From Pseudomonadota bacterium (GTDB lineage: Bacteria; Bdellovibrionota; Bacteriovoracia; Bacteriovoracales; Bacteriovoracaceae), in the NCBI GenBank assembly GCA_027488375.1, contig JAIYBW010000004.1:1-64000 (forward strand): a stretch of DNA of 64,000 bases, in the 5' to 3' direction. The position numbers and the translations under genes are program-made. Within the stretch, counting starts at the first letter, position 1; each line of letters starts with the position of its first letter. The notes under the pieces are model-generated. The model had not been told where the DNA came from. It worked only from the letters and a program-made list of their open reading frames with translations, and searched no databases. This document shows positions 17,318 through 27,518 of this stretch, in pieces.

Positions 17318-17327
17318 TTGGGTATCA

Positions 17328-19190
17328 TTATTTTTTAGCTAGAAGCTTTTTTAGTGTCTTTGGCAGTACTTCAGCAAGTTTCCTACCGTCATCTGATTTG
17401 GTTTCGAGGTCAAGTTTGATGTTCAGTCTTCCAATTCCATCTGATTCAACACTCGTGACGTTCGCAAGATTTATTCCCTCAAGATTGTTAATAGGTAATT
17501 CGGCAAGGATTGAATCTTGTAATCCTGAAAGAATAGCGCGGATCTTTTTTAGAACAAGTTTGCGACTAATTCCTTTGTTTAAATTACTATCGACGCCGTA
17601 AAGACCGTTCCTTAATGTTTCCTCTGTCATATCAACATCCTTAACTTTTACGACAAGAGTCGGAATATTATTTCTCATCACAATTGACAGTTCAGGCACG
17701 AGTATCAGTGGAAAGTATAATTTTGTTCTAAAAGTTGCTATAGCTAATCCAATTGATTGGAAAAATTTTGGTTTAACCATAATGTCGACTACAACCTTAC
17801 CTTGATTTTCAGATTTATTGTCAAGGATGAGAAATACGCCTTTTTTTCCATTTGTAATGATGTCATCACTTTTTGTCGTTGGATCATTAGGAAGGTTTAT
17901 CTTCCCCTTAGTAATGGTTTGCACCATCGTATTGATATAATCCTGCCCAAGGCTGAGTATCACATCAGTATGTCCATTTCTGATTTCTTCGGTTATTAAA
18001 TTAAGTGATCTTTCATGATTCCTTGAATCAGTAAAAGGAAATGGTGAAATCTCAGCTGGTCTAAAAGCATTATTGAGCCATGAAACAGAGTTATTTGTTG
18101 AAAGGTGAATCTGTTGCATTTCAGATTCATCATTATCTATGATACCAACAGAGTTGATTTCAGAGGTAAGGGAGATCTTTTCATTTTTGTTTCCAGTGCT
18201 TATATCAAATGTTTTTGTACCATTAACTTTAATTGAATTTATATTTTTCTTTATCAGTTCAGTTACTTTTTGTCCTTTAACAGCTCCAACAATTGGGCCT
18301 GCCACAAGATTAAGAATGAAGGCTCTCTTCTTGTTAACAAGATCGTTGATGTTGTTATTAAGCTTTATTTCTGTTCTGCCAAATTCAATTGCATCAATTC
18401 CGCCAATCTTTGAATCATTTCCAAGATAGATTTTAATTTTATCTTTTAATTTTTCGGCGTCTTGAGAGTTGAAAATTTCAAAATTATGACTAATATATTC
18501 AAAACCGAGTATTTTGTTGTCGATTTTGCTAAGTCTTATTTTAATTTCACCTGAAATAATTGCGGGCTCATTGTTTGCCGTTTCAATAAGAATTAGTGGC
18601 TTGTCATCCATACTTTCTAATTTTAGGTAGATATCATCAATAAGAGTCATGTTCTCTTTACCCGTGACTTTCTTTCTCCTTGGATCCTCAGTATCAGGAG
18701 TGACTTGTACTCCTGGTGAGTGATTATTGATGTAGACATTTTCAACATCGACCTCTAAGTGATGAAACTGAAATGAAAGTGATAGATCAATATTGTTTTC
18801 TGACTCAGATTTTGATTTAAATTGAAAGATTGGCTGGCCTGTTTTATAGGAAAGATTATAAATGTCAAAAGAAGTTGTAATTTCTTTCAGTTTAAAATTA
18901 ATCGTATCTCGAATAAGACGCGCCATTTTTTTGTCTATATACTCTTCAAGGAGAATTTCATTTGTTATTTTTGGTACTTCAGGATTTTCAAAGTTATGAT
19001 TGAAGATATCAATACCTTGAGTTTGCTTTATGCTGTCACGAAGTTGGTTGATCACGTAGTTTCTATTTTCTTCGTTAAATTTCATTTGGAAAACAAGATC
19101 AGGATTGTCTTGTCTGAATCTTATGACAGAATTATCTGCGAAAGATTGTGAAGTAAGGGCGAAGAAGAGTGGAAGAATTAATTTTTTCAT
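17328..19190 (-). CDS. Large secreted protein, possible lipid-binding fold
   Basis: This 620-residue protein has a Sec signal peptide (MKKLILPLFFALTSQSFA). Repeated amphipathic strand patterns (IDLSLSFQFHHLEVDVENVYI type) and blocks such as DVILSLGQDYINTMVQ followed by a proline-rich turn recall BPI/TULIP-type tubular lipid-binding proteins. This is a resemblance of pattern only. No catalytic motif and few cysteines are seen. Its start overlaps the stop of the 663-residue upstream protein by 4 bases, and the two look architecturally related, so they may be an old duplication or partners. Confidence 0.6.
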   Translation of the reverse strand: MKKLILPLFFALTSQSFADNSVIRFRQDNPDLVFQMKFNEENRNYVINQLRDSIKQTQGIDIFNHNFENPEVPKITNEILLEEYIDKKMARLIRDTINFKLKEITTSFDIYNLSYKTGQPIFQFKSKSESENNIDLSLSFQFHHLEVDVENVYINNHSPGVQVTPDTEDPRRKKVTGKENMTLIDDIYLKLESMDDKPLILIETANNEPAIISGEIKIRLSKIDNKILGFEYISHNFEIFNSQDAEKLKDKIKIYLGNDSKIGGIDAIEFGRTEIKLNNNINDLVNKKRAFILNLVAGPIVGAVKGQKVTELIKKNINSIKVNGTKTFDISTGNKNEKISLTSEINSVGIIDNDESEMQQIHLSTNNSVSWLNNAFRPAEISPFPFTDSRNHERSLNLITEEIRNGHTDVILSLGQDYINTMVQTITKGKINLPNDPTTKSDDIITNGKKGVFLILDNKSENQGKVVVDIMVKPKFFQSIGLAIATFRTKLYFPLILVPELSIVMRNNIPTLVVKVKDVDMTEETLRNGLYGVDSNLNKGISRKLVLKKIRAILSGLQDSILAELPINNLEGINLANVTSVESDGIGRLNIKLDLETKSDDGRKLAEVLPKTLKKLLAKK

Positions 19191-21178
19191 TTGATCTCCT
19201 TCATAACCTTGTCCAGGCCGTAGAATTTTCTTATATTAAGTTTTAATTCCATGTAATTATCTGATGTCAATTTATGGAACTTAAGAGTGCTAGGTAATAT
19301 TCCATAAGATTTAATAAAATTAGTGATCTCGACTTCTTTGTAACTCTTTTTAATATTGTCGATATAAGCTTGAAGTCTCCATCTTATGGCTTCTTTGATT
19401 TTTGGTTTGATGACATATTCTTTCACTGGATAAAAAGGCCATAAAATAATATCAGCAACGGTTTCGGTTACTTTGAGGACTTTTCCTGGTTGAATGCTTT
19501 CAATAATTTGCGTTGCATTTGGTACATCGTAATTCAATTTGACCCAGCTTTTTCCATCCTGCCCATGGTAAAGTATTGGCTTAACTTTGACATTGAAAGA
19601 TATTCTTAGAATTTCAATGTCTTTGATATCAAGTTCAACTCTTGGAGTAATATCAATCCAGCCATTTTTATCTACCTGGAATAGGTTGTCCTCCATGTAG
19701 ACGTTAACGCTGTCGGGGAGATTCGTTTTTAAAAAATGATCTTTGATTGGATTAATGATCTTATTTAAAAATTTGCCATTTATGGCAACTGATGTGTCTG
19801 ATCCAATATCATAACTCCATTTGAAGTCTTTTTCTAAAGTAGGTCTTACTGCCGCTTCATTTTCTCTGTAGATCAATTCTGTCCCATCTATTATAAGATC
19901 AGAGTTTAGCCCTAGCTCTAGCGCATTTGCGTTTTGATTAACATCTAGATTGTCAAAACCTAATGCTGCTCTGTAAGTCGTAAAGTTTTTAATCAATCCA
20001 TAGAGATCTCTATTGAAATCAAATTCAACATCTTGATAAAAGTAAAAGTTTCTCCCATTTAAGTTGTACTGTGATTTAATTGAACGATTGTCCTCATTTC
20101 CTACGGCCATGGTTTCCGGTAGGGCCGGGATTGAAAGTGATTTTAGCTTTTCATTAACCACTTCAATGATTCGTTTTACGTTGTTGTCAGTTAGTTGAAT
20201 TGAAATTTGTTTACTAATTTCCTTTGAAAAACTTGAAATCATATCTCTTACGGGGTCATCATTAATATAAGTACAGCGAGGGATTTCTTCATTCGTTTGC
20301 ACACCATCAACGATCTTTCGAGATTGAGTACGAATAAAGGTTGGGGGAAGAATAATATTTCTAGCAGGCATATAGATTGGAAGTTGCGCCCCGCCTTTTT
20401 TATTTAGATTATGTGTAAAAGAAACCAGTTTTACTCTTTCCCCACCTGTCTTTGGATCAATAAGGGCCTTAATCTTAAGACGGAGGACATTCCTTGAATC
20501 GTTGTAGTATTTTTTTGATCCCCAACCTAATTGAAAATTATCGACTCTCGCCCAAAGGTTACCTTCATGTCCTTTAAACGATTCCCGGGATAGATTTCTA
20601 TAAAAATTGTTCAAGTAACTTCTAATGGTGTCTCTTGAGTCATGAGCATTGATAAGAAAATCTTCGCCCTCAACAGCATCTTTTGAACTGATAAGATTGT
20701 GACAACTGTTTTCAGATAATTCATCAAGTTCAATAAGACCTGAAGATGTAAACCATACATGATCGAATTTTACCTGGTAGTCTTTTATTTGTGCATCTAC
20801 CGTTAGAAAAAAACGTCCGTCCTTTTCTTTTTCAATTATCGGCTCATTGAAAAATATTTCACCTTTAACTTGTGGCTTTTCGATGAGAATATTTAAATTT
20901 CCCATCCCTTGCTTATCTACTCGGGCAAAATTATGAGCATATTCAAGCATTTCATTATTAAACTTATAATCATTTAAGTTAATTTTGATGGCGTGATTGT
21001 AATTAGGTAGTGTTCTTGTAACTTCTAAGTTTTCATTTCCAATGTATCCTACGGCCTCATTAAGAAGCTTTTGAAGTATTGATGCTTTCAGCTGAAAATG
21101 GATTTCAGAGTTCTTAGTATGGCCGTCTAAAGAATAGACAGAGGTAATTACTAATAGCCCTAATAAAATTCGCATCAT
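19187..21178 (-). CDS. Large secreted protein paired with 620-residue neighbour
   Basis: This 663-residue protein has a Sec signal peptide (about residues 1-20; ATG ATG start with AAAGGAC upstream). The mature part begins with EIHFQLKASILQKLLNEAV, an amphipathic helix at a place where the downstream protein has a similar helix, followed by long beta-strand-rich sequence and a C-terminal KVLKVTETVADIILWPFYPV helix. Two cysteine-containing segments are present (ENSCHNL, PRCTYI). No known enzyme motif is recognised. A tubular lipid-binding fold would fit the pattern but is speculative. It forms a two-gene operon with 17328-19190. Confidence 0.6.
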   Translation of the reverse strand: MMRILLGLLVITSVYSLDGHTKNSEIHFQLKASILQKLLNEAVGYIGNENLEVTRTLPNYNHAIKINLNDYKFNNEMLEYAHNFARVDKQGMGNLNILIEKPQVKGEIFFNEPIIEKEKDGRFFLTVDAQIKDYQVKFDHVWFTSSGLIELDELSENSCHNLISSKDAVEGEDFLINAHDSRDTIRSYLNNFYRNLSRESFKGHEGNLWARVDNFQLGWGSKKYYNDSRNVLRLKIKALIDPKTGGERVKLVSFTHNLNKKGGAQLPIYMPARNIILPPTFIRTQSRKIVDGVQTNEEIPRCTYINDDPVRDMISSFSKEISKQISIQLTDNNVKRIIEVVNEKLKSLSIPALPETMAVGNEDNRSIKSQYNLNGRNFYFYQDVEFDFNRDLYGLIKNFTTYRAALGFDNLDVNQNANALELGLNSDLIIDGTELIYRENEAAVRPTLEKDFKWSYDIGSDTSVAINGKFLNKIINPIKDHFLKTNLPDSVNVYMEDNLFQVDKNGWIDITPRVELDIKDIEILRISFNVKVKPILYHGQDGKSWVKLNYDVPNATQIIESIQPGKVLKVTETVADIILWPFYPVKEYVIKPKIKEAIRWRLQAYIDNIKKSYKEVEITNFIKSYGILPSTLKFHKLTSDNYMELKLNIRKFYGLDKVMKEIK

Positions 21179-21504
21179 AGGATGTCCTTTCGAAAGTTAT
21201 ATAGTTATTACTTCAATCCCTATGCCAGTTTTATGACTTTTTTTGACTAGTTTATGAACATTTAAGATGAATAAAAAAGGGCACTTAAAAGGCCTGTTTT
21301 GAGGTATAAACTCTTTTTGTCCTATTTTTTTGATGAGAGAGTTAGATCATTCTTAAGTTGTGAGGCAAGATCAGAGTTAAACATTGAAGTTAATTCAAGG
21401 ACTTCATTTAACTTCGTTTGAAGTTGATGAGAATTCATTTTGGGCTTCAACTTCATCATTAAGAACAAAAAGGGCTATGATTAATAATACGAAAAGATAT
21501 TAAA
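21179..21504. other. Intergenic stretch with a short, weak minus-strand reading frame
   Basis: The 326 bases between two minus-strand genes contain no convincing gene. A 45-codon minus-strand frame (21459 down to 21322, MMKLKPKMNSHQ...) gives a helical, charged peptide. A second frame just upstream (about 21500-21390) reads as a hydrophobic stretch, LLIIALFVLNDEVEAQ, that looks like a signal peptide but lacks a start codon. The two could be pieces of one small exported protein split by a frameshift. No clear terminator hairpin is seen. Confidence 0.3.
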
Positions 21505-24500
21505 TTAGAATGTTCCACTTGAATCTAATTTGAATATATAGACATCGCTACTTATGCCATCTCCGCCTGAACCATTATTTTCACCTGGAGAGCCAAAAGT
21601 ATATCCGCCACAGACAGGGGATTCTGTGTCTGTTATTAAGATTGATTCACAGGCTTCATTTTCACTGTTTGGACCACTATCGACTGTTGTATCTCCTAAC
21701 TGAAATATGTCGCCTAGACTTCCTGTAGAGTCAATTTTAGCAATAAAGGCATCTGTGGTTGATATACCGCCATTATTTTCACCCAAATTGCCATCTGTTT
21801 TACCCCCACAGTAAATCTTATCGCTGTCATCGAGTGCGATCGAGAGACATTCATCTGAACCACTATTGGACCCTGAGCCGTGGATTAATAAATTTTGGAC
21901 ACCTAGGTGTGTAATCCAATTTCTAGAGCCACTACTTGAATTGAAGGACATGACAACGGCATCTATTGTGCCTGCATTATCATCTCCAAGTGCACCGTCA
22001 CTAGAACCTCCACAATAAATACTTGTTTTATCGCTATTAATGGCGAGTCCATAACAAACATCATTGCCTGCAGTTGAGCCTGTTAAAAATGTAGTTGGAC
22101 CACCCTGTGTACTCCATCCTCTTGAGCCATCGCTTATGTCAAATTTGGCTATAAGAATATCCTGATTCGTATTAAGGTTATCATCAAAAAGACTTCCTTT
22201 CGTCGAACCTGCAGCATAGATAAATCCGGAGTTATCTTGAGTAACGGCATAGAAGACATCATCATTTGATTTATTAGGTGTTAACGCCGTTACCGTACTT
22301 GTGAGACCAATTTGATTTGCCCAAATAGGATCACCATCAGTATCAAATTTAATAACAACTGCATCACTTCCACCGGCGTTGGCCTCTCCAATAAACCCAG
22401 TCGTTTCACCCACACAGAGGATTTCATCTGCTGCCGACACAATGGTGATGGCATGACACTTATCATCTCCTGAGTTATTTCCTGTAAGAATTGGTGTATC
22501 GTTACCAAAATGCTTAACCCAAGTGATAATTCCGTCTTCAGTAAGCTTCATGATAAAAATATCATTTCCGCCGCCATTAGGTTCTTTGAGCCCGCCACTG
22601 GTATAACCGCCACAATAAACATTACCATTTGAATCAAGAGCAATACTACGGCAGAATTCATCTCCACTGGCATCTGCATCCATCTCGAGGTCAAAACTTG
22701 GATCGCTTGTGGTGTCTTCTCCTAATTGCACACTCCACACAAGGCTTCCCGTTGCATCGAATTTCATCACCACTGCGTCTGCTCCGCCTGCATTTGTTTC
22801 AAAAAGAGATCCATAAGTATGGCCTGCACAGTAAGTATTTCCAGAGCTGTCTTTTGTAATACTCTTACAACTTTCTGAGGCAAGAGCACGGTTTGCAATT
22901 ATATTTTGAGAAAATGAGGAGCCGATTTGATTGATTGTATTTTGGAATAGAGTTGGGAATGTTGTATCAAATTCTAGTTGTTGGATAAAGATATCTGAAG
23001 AAAAACCTGTTCCAGAATTAGTGTCACCTAACTCACCTGTTGTTTCACCAACACAGTTAATTGTATAAGGAGGTAAACCATCTGAAATACTAATTCCCTG
23101 GCAAGATTCAGATTGTGATGTATTTGATGGTGACGTTGAGCCTAGTTGGTTTGTTAATATGTGAGCTAATCCACTCGTAAATACACTCACAAAAGTATCA
23201 GTTAATCCACCATTTACCTCAGTTAGGTTCCCACTGGTCTCACCACCGCACACTACAAATCCTCCATTGGTGGCGATACTTAAGCAGGCATCATCTGAAG
23301 CCGTTCCTATTTGAGTGGTCTCGATTTCTGCACCACTTGTCGCATCAACACTCATGACAATTGCATCAAATCCTCCATTGCTTGAAACATCAAGATCTGA
23401 AAGCGTTTTTCCACCACAATAGAGCTGATTTGGTGTGGTTGAAGAATTTAAAGCAAGACTTAAGCAGTAGTCATCCTCTTGACTTGCTTCATATTTTTGT
23501 TTTATCCAATCTAGGTTTCCAGTAAAGGCATTTAAGGAAAACATGAAGATATCAAGGTCTGTACTCGTTCTAATAATCGTTGCCATATTTCCATTCGTCG
23601 CTCCAGCGCAAAAAACAGATGTGCCATCTGTTACAACACTGTAACAAATATCATCTCGCAAATGATCGGCTCCGGTTGGGTTTGTCGTATTATTTATTTC
23701 CGTCAGCCAATCAACTGCTCCTGTTGGGAGAAGCTTAACCACAAAAGCATTTTGATCATTTCCTGTAGTACTTGTTGTCGTTCCAGCACAATAGATGTTT
23801 TCTGCAGCATCAACAACTACGCTATTGCATGTATCGTCTCCAGTACTGTTGCCTTTGCTAAAGTCATTGCCATTAGTCAGACCGAGTTGGGTGGCCCAGG
23901 TAATAGTTCCATCAGATGCTATTTTCGCAATAAATGCATCTTGTCCTCCACCATTAGTCTCGCTCATATTGCCAGTGGTCTGTCCAGCGCAGTAGACAGA
24001 CAATAGGTCTGTAGATAAGGCTAGTCCCGTACACTCTTCCGATCCAATATTATTTCCTGTGGTAGATTTAGTAAGAGCTCCGAGCTGTCGGACCCAGGCG
24101 ACGCTAGTATCAGGGTTAAACTTCACGATGATAGCATCCTTACCACCACCATTCGGTTCTCCCAAACTTCCAGTGGTTGAACCTGCACAATAAATGGAGC
24201 CATCTAGCGCACGTACTGAAACTTTACATAAGTCATTGCCTTTCGCATTCATCGTGTAGTTGTTTGTTCCCGCCGCAGTCGTAAGGCCTAACTGTGTTGC
24301 CCACGAAGGAATATCAGGTGCTACGATCTCACTTGAATAAACACTCTCAAAACTTCCTTGTAGCGCTTTAATCACAATATAAGTATTGGGTGAAGCTGCG
24401 ATGGTCATGGAATAAGGACTTGTCGCCGTATTTCCTAAGAGGGTATAGCCACTTCCACTTGTTGGTGAGGTATAGACATTATAACTATCTGCACCTGCAA

Positions 24501-26508
24501 CAGCATCCCAAGAGAGATCAACTGTGCCTGTGCCTGCAGCAATCGCAACATTCTGTGGGGCCGGTGGATTAATTGTATGAGTGAAGGTGGTTGATATACT
24601 TGTCCCATTAATCGTTGCACTCACGGTATAAGTTCCAGCGATTAAAGGATCTGGTGTGAGAATATTGGAGGATATGCCGAGTGAATCTGAAAGGTTTGAT
24701 GCGGATGATAGAGATCCTGGAGTTGTGAGCCAGTTGATCGTAACATTCTCAATGGGATTGTTATAAATGTCTGTTACAATCGCCTCCATTGGGCCCGCAA
24801 GTGGGTTCACATAGTCACCGATTTGACCATTACCAGAGCTAACGGCAATGAGTTCTGCAGCACCCGGTGTGCCAGTTGCACTAAAACTAACATTGAGCAT
24901 GGCCTGATTATTAACTGTGGCCGTGACTTCATTAAGACCGGCAACAGTACCAAGGGTATAAATCACTTTCGCGATCCCATTTTGATCTGTGGTGGAGAAG
25001 TTAGCACCGAGGGAACCTGCACCAGTTGTATTTGACCAGTTGATTTGAATATTTGGCACCAAATTTCCGTGAGCATCTTTCACTACAACGGCCAATTCCG
25101 CCACGAGAGGAGAACCGACTGATCCAGTCTGCAGATCTCCCGAATCAATTTCGATAGTCGCTGGTTGTGCTGCTAATCCTGTTGCTGAAAAAGTAATACT
25201 TTCTGTCGTGCCATCTAATGTTGCTTCAACAGTGTAATCTTCAGCGACCGTACCAAGAGTCAGAGTGGATGATGCAAGGCCCGAGCTATCAGATAAACTC
25301 GAGTTGGCAGAAAGGGTTCCTGTTCCAGACGTGATAGACCAGTTGACTGTCGCATTTGGAACAGGATTATTATTAGCGTCAGTAATGAGTGCTATAAATG
25401 GATTCAGGTCATTCGTTACAACAGCACTTTGTGCATCTCCAGAATTTATGGCTATTAGTGCTGCAGCTCCAGGGGCAACATTTATAACGTTTGAACAAGC
25501 TGATAATGAACCCGTCGTAGCTTTAAGTGATTTAATACTTGTTTTAAGCGGTCTCAAATCTGAAAATATTGCTATTCCTTCATCCATCAAAACAGAGCTT
25601 GCCCCACCGAGTGAACTTGTGATGACTGAACCACTACAACTCGGGCCCGAGTAAGCTGTGAGATCAATGACGGATGTAATGTTGGTCGTATCCAATGCTC
25701 CATAGGCATCATAACCAGTAACGATGGGTTGAGTAATAAAATCTTCGTCTGTTGTTCCTGCTATTGGCTGGGTACTAAAACCAATGGCCGCCAGAGGAGT
25801 TAGAGTTATGAATGCCGTTGTCCCACCAGTTTTAATTACGGGAGTCAGTATCTGAAGAGTTTTAATTTCAGCTGCTCGAGATCGAAGCGTACAAAGAGAG
25901 ACTCCACCAGCATTTGTTTCAGTACAGTTTGTGTAAAGATTTTTATCTCCAGTATCTGTTGCACTGAATGTAGGATAAATTCCAGCGATACCAATTCCAC
26001 TTGCGCTTCTTATCGTAATAGTAATGGTTGATTGTGAAAGTCCATCTGCCGGAATATTTGTGGTTCCTGTAATCGTACTTAAAGATGCAGAAGGTGTGGA
26101 TTGATTGAGAAGAACACTCACAACTTTATTAGTAATATACCCGTTAAGTTCAGCGATTATTCTAAGTTGCTGAAGACCAACGTGATAACCAAAATTCCAA
26201 GTGATATCGACTTCACCATTATTATTTGTTTTTAAACTTGAAGCAAAAGCACTCCCCGATGTTGTCAGCAGAGAAATATTTGCGTGAGGGACTGGATTAT
26301 TAATTCTATCAACGAGTTTAACTGTAAAAGCGGGATGTGAAGAGCCCGTTTCTGAGGAAAGTTGAAGAGCATCAACAAGAATAATTTCATCTGGGTATGA
26401 ACCTTGATCATTGAGCATTCCCTCAGACACAATAGGCTGACAACTTTGCAACAAGAGCAAAGATACAATGAGGGCCAGAAGATTTATCGTCTTCAAGAAT
26501 AAGTTCAT
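21505..26508 (-). CDS. Giant surface lipoprotein: Ig-like repeats, FN3, 14 SBBP-type propeller repeats
   Basis: This 1667-residue protein has a lipoprotein signal (LLLLQSC, Cys23). Residues about 35-650 hold six bacterial Ig-like (Big_1/invasin) modules; three carry a recognisable SGDAQ/SGDLQ/SGNGQ segment and several have N.G.A or NNPV.N turns. Residues about 650-735 form a fibronectin III-like domain. Residues about 740-1667 hold fourteen repeats of about 60-70 residues with YCGG.T.G.L.E.NGGG.DA...KF and W..QLG, as in SBBP/beta-propeller repeats. Each repeat has a D.C.S Cys and a YC.G Cys, except one lacking both. It is likely displayed on the outer membrane for adhesion or binding. Stretches are threonine- and serine-rich. 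Confidence 0.85.
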   Translation of the reverse strand: MNLFLKTINLLALIVSLLLLQSCQPIVSEGMLNDQGSYPDEIILVDALQLSSETGSSHPAFTVKLVDRINNPVPHANISLLTTSGSAFASSLKTNNNGEVDITWNFGYHVGLQQLRIIAELNGYITNKVVSVLLNQSTPSASLSTITGTTNIPADGLSQSTITITIRSASGIGIAGIYPTFSATDTGDKNLYTNCTETNAGGVSLCTLRSRAAEIKTLQILTPVIKTGGTTAFITLTPLAAIGFSTQPIAGTTDEDFITQPIVTGYDAYGALDTTNITSVIDLTAYSGPSCSGSVITSSLGGASSVLMDEGIAIFSDLRPLKTSIKSLKATTGSLSACSNVINVAPGAAALIAINSGDAQSAVVTNDLNPFIALITDANNNPVPNATVNWSITSGTGTLSANSSLSDSSGLASSTLTLGTVAEDYTVEATLDGTTESITFSATGLAAQPATIEIDSGDLQTGSVGSPLVAELAVVVKDAHGNLVPNIQINWSNTTGAGSLGANFSTTDQNGIAKVIYTLGTVAGLNEVTATVNNQAMLNVSFSATGTPGAAELIAVSSGNGQIGDYVNPLAGPMEAIVTDIYNNPIENVTINWLTTPGSLSSASNLSDSLGISSNILTPDPLIAGTYTVSATINGTSISTTFTHTINPPAPQNVAIAAGTGTVDLSWDAVAGADSYNVYTSPTSGSGYTLLGNTATSPYSMTIAASPNTYIVIKALQGSFESVYSSEIVAPDIPSWATQLGLTTAAGTNNYTMNAKGNDLCKVSVRALDGSIYCAGSTTGSLGEPNGGGKDAIIVKFNPDTSVAWVRQLGALTKSTTGNNIGSEECTGLALSTDLLSVYCAGQTTGNMSETNGGGQDAFIAKIASDGTITWATQLGLTNGNDFSKGNSTGDDTCNSVVVDAAENIYCAGTTTSTTGNDQNAFVVKLLPTGAVDWLTEINNTTNPTGADHLRDDICYSVVTDGTSVFCAGATNGNMATIIRTSTDLDIFMFSLNAFTGNLDWIKQKYEASQEDDYCLSLALNSSTTPNQLYCGGKTLSDLDVSSNGGFDAIVMSVDATSGAEIETTQIGTASDDACLSIATNGGFVVCGGETSGNLTEVNGGLTDTFVSVFTSGLAHILTNQLGSTSPSNTSQSESCQGISISDGLPPYTINCVGETTGELGDTNSGTGFSSDIFIQQLEFDTTFPTLFQNTINQIGSSFSQNIIANRALASESCKSITKDSSGNTYCAGHTYGSLFETNAGGADAVVMKFDATGSLVWSVQLGEDTTSDPSFDLEMDADASGDEFCRSIALDSNGNVYCGGYTSGGLKEPNGGGNDIFIMKLTEDGIITWVKHFGNDTPILTGNNSGDDKCHAITIVSAADEILCVGETTGFIGEANAGGSDAVVIKFDTDGDPIWANQIGLTSTVTALTPNKSNDDVFYAVTQDNSGFIYAAGSTKGSLFDDNLNTNQDILIAKFDISDGSRGWSTQGGPTTFLTGSTAGNDVCYGLAINSDKTSIYCGGSSDGALGDDNAGTIDAVVMSFNSSSGSRNWITHLGVQNLLIHGSGSNSGSDECLSIALDDSDKIYCGGKTDGNLGENNGGISTTDAFIAKIDSTGSLGDIFQLGDTTVDSGPNSENEACESILITDTESPVCGGYTFGSPGENNGSGGDGISSDVYIFKLDSSGTF

Positions 26509-26601
26509 TTACAAAGTAAACTCCTCATCTTTATATCGGCTAAATAAATGATTTTTTGAATTCTATCTTGGGTCTGAAGTATGAGGAGAGAACTTACCGA
26601 A

Positions 26602-27513
26602 TTAAGGTAGTTCTTGATTGAGGATGTCAGTTACAGCAAGCGGATTACCTGACAGAAAGAAATCAACCGTTAAAAAATTAATTTTCCTTCCAATATGAGT
26701 TTGGCATTCAGAGGCCCTCTTAAGGAGAAAAGCTTTTTGATTAATTTTTTTTGCGTCCCTTTTTTTTCCACTAACAAGAGTTGTAAAGTGATTGAAGATA
26801 AAAAGAGGATGACCAATTTCTCCTCTGTTTATGGTGCATTTCATGTCGTTAATTTTTTTAAATGAATAGGGAGTTTCGAAGGCAAATTTTCCAAAAAGAT
26901 CTAAATTCCAATTTGGATTTTGAGTTTCAATTCGATCATTCAGGATAACAAGCCTTCCTGGCGAGCTGCAATTTTGACTTTTATTCATACTAGCAGTTGA
27001 ATCTAGCATCTCATTAATTGTTGGCCAGGGCCGCATAGGATCCTGGCAATGTAGGTATGGTGATAGACCAGATTTATCTAATTCATTTTTCAAATCCTGA
27101 GTGGAAACGTAGGACTCTAGGATTAAAGTAATAATTTCATTTTTGTGTTGGACCAAGAATTCTTTAAGATCTTTAAGGATATCTCCTGCCAGATCCACAC
27201 CAAGCAATCCGCATCCTTTGCCACCATGACAAAGCACAACCTTGCCCTTTCGATAGTGCAAATCGAGCATGAGCGCTCTCACTCCATGATCAAGTTGATC
27301 TTGAATGGGACGTTCTTGGTTAGGAAATAGATAGAGTTGAGGACCATATTTTTTTAGATGGCCGCGTTTGGAATAATTGAACGAATTATGGGTCGTGAGA
27401 AAGGTGATTTCATCATATTTTTTTTGACATAAATCCTCATTCCCTAGACAAGTTTTTGAATAACTTATTTGAGAGAGAAAGATGGAGAAAAGAAAAAGAA
27501 CTATTTGTAGCAT
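26602..27513 (-). CDS. Secreted PI-PLC X-domain-like phosphodiesterase
   Basis: This 303-residue protein has a Sec signal peptide (MLQIVLFLFSIFLSQISYS). The domain matches PI-specific phospholipase C-like proteins: FLTTHNSFN with catalytic His42, then LDHGVRALMLDLHY (75-88), then LCHGG with His96. The two histidines with the Arg and Asp around 79-84 form the expected active site for phosphodiester cleavage of a (glyco)lipid head group. Cysteines late in the chain (DMKCT, SECQTH) could form disulfides. A perfect TATAAT (27519-27524) lies 5 bases before the ATG, so the mRNA looks leaderless. It diverges from the 27591 gene. Confidence 0.75.
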   Translation of the reverse strand: MLQIVLFLFSIFLSQISYSKTCLGNEDLCQKKYDEITFLTTHNSFNYSKRGHLKKYGPQLYLFPNQERPIQDQLDHGVRALMLDLHYRKGKVVLCHGGKGCGLLGVDLAGDILKDLKEFLVQHKNEIITLILESYVSTQDLKNELDKSGLSPYLHCQDPMRPWPTINEMLDSTASMNKSQNCSSPGRLVILNDRIETQNPNWNLDLFGKFAFETPYSFKKINDMKCTINRGEIGHPLFIFNHFTTLVSGKKRDAKKINQKAFLLKRASECQTHIGRKINFLTVDFFLSGNPLAVTDILNQELP

Positions 27514-27518
27514 AACCC

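Noticed and set aside
21505-24300. Regular repeats that might suggest a CRISPR array or DNA satellite
   Set aside because: The repeats are in frame, about 180-210 bases long and diverged at the DNA level while keeping protein motifs, so they are coding repeats.
22290-24620. Other 60-115-codon frames on both strands over the repeat region
   Set aside because: They follow the phase of the repeated coding sequence of the giant lipoprotein and show no independent signals.
25265-25654. A 129-codon plus-strand frame inside the giant lipoprotein gene
   Set aside because: It mirrors the low-complexity Ig-like repeats on the other strand; repeat composition removes stop codons by chance.
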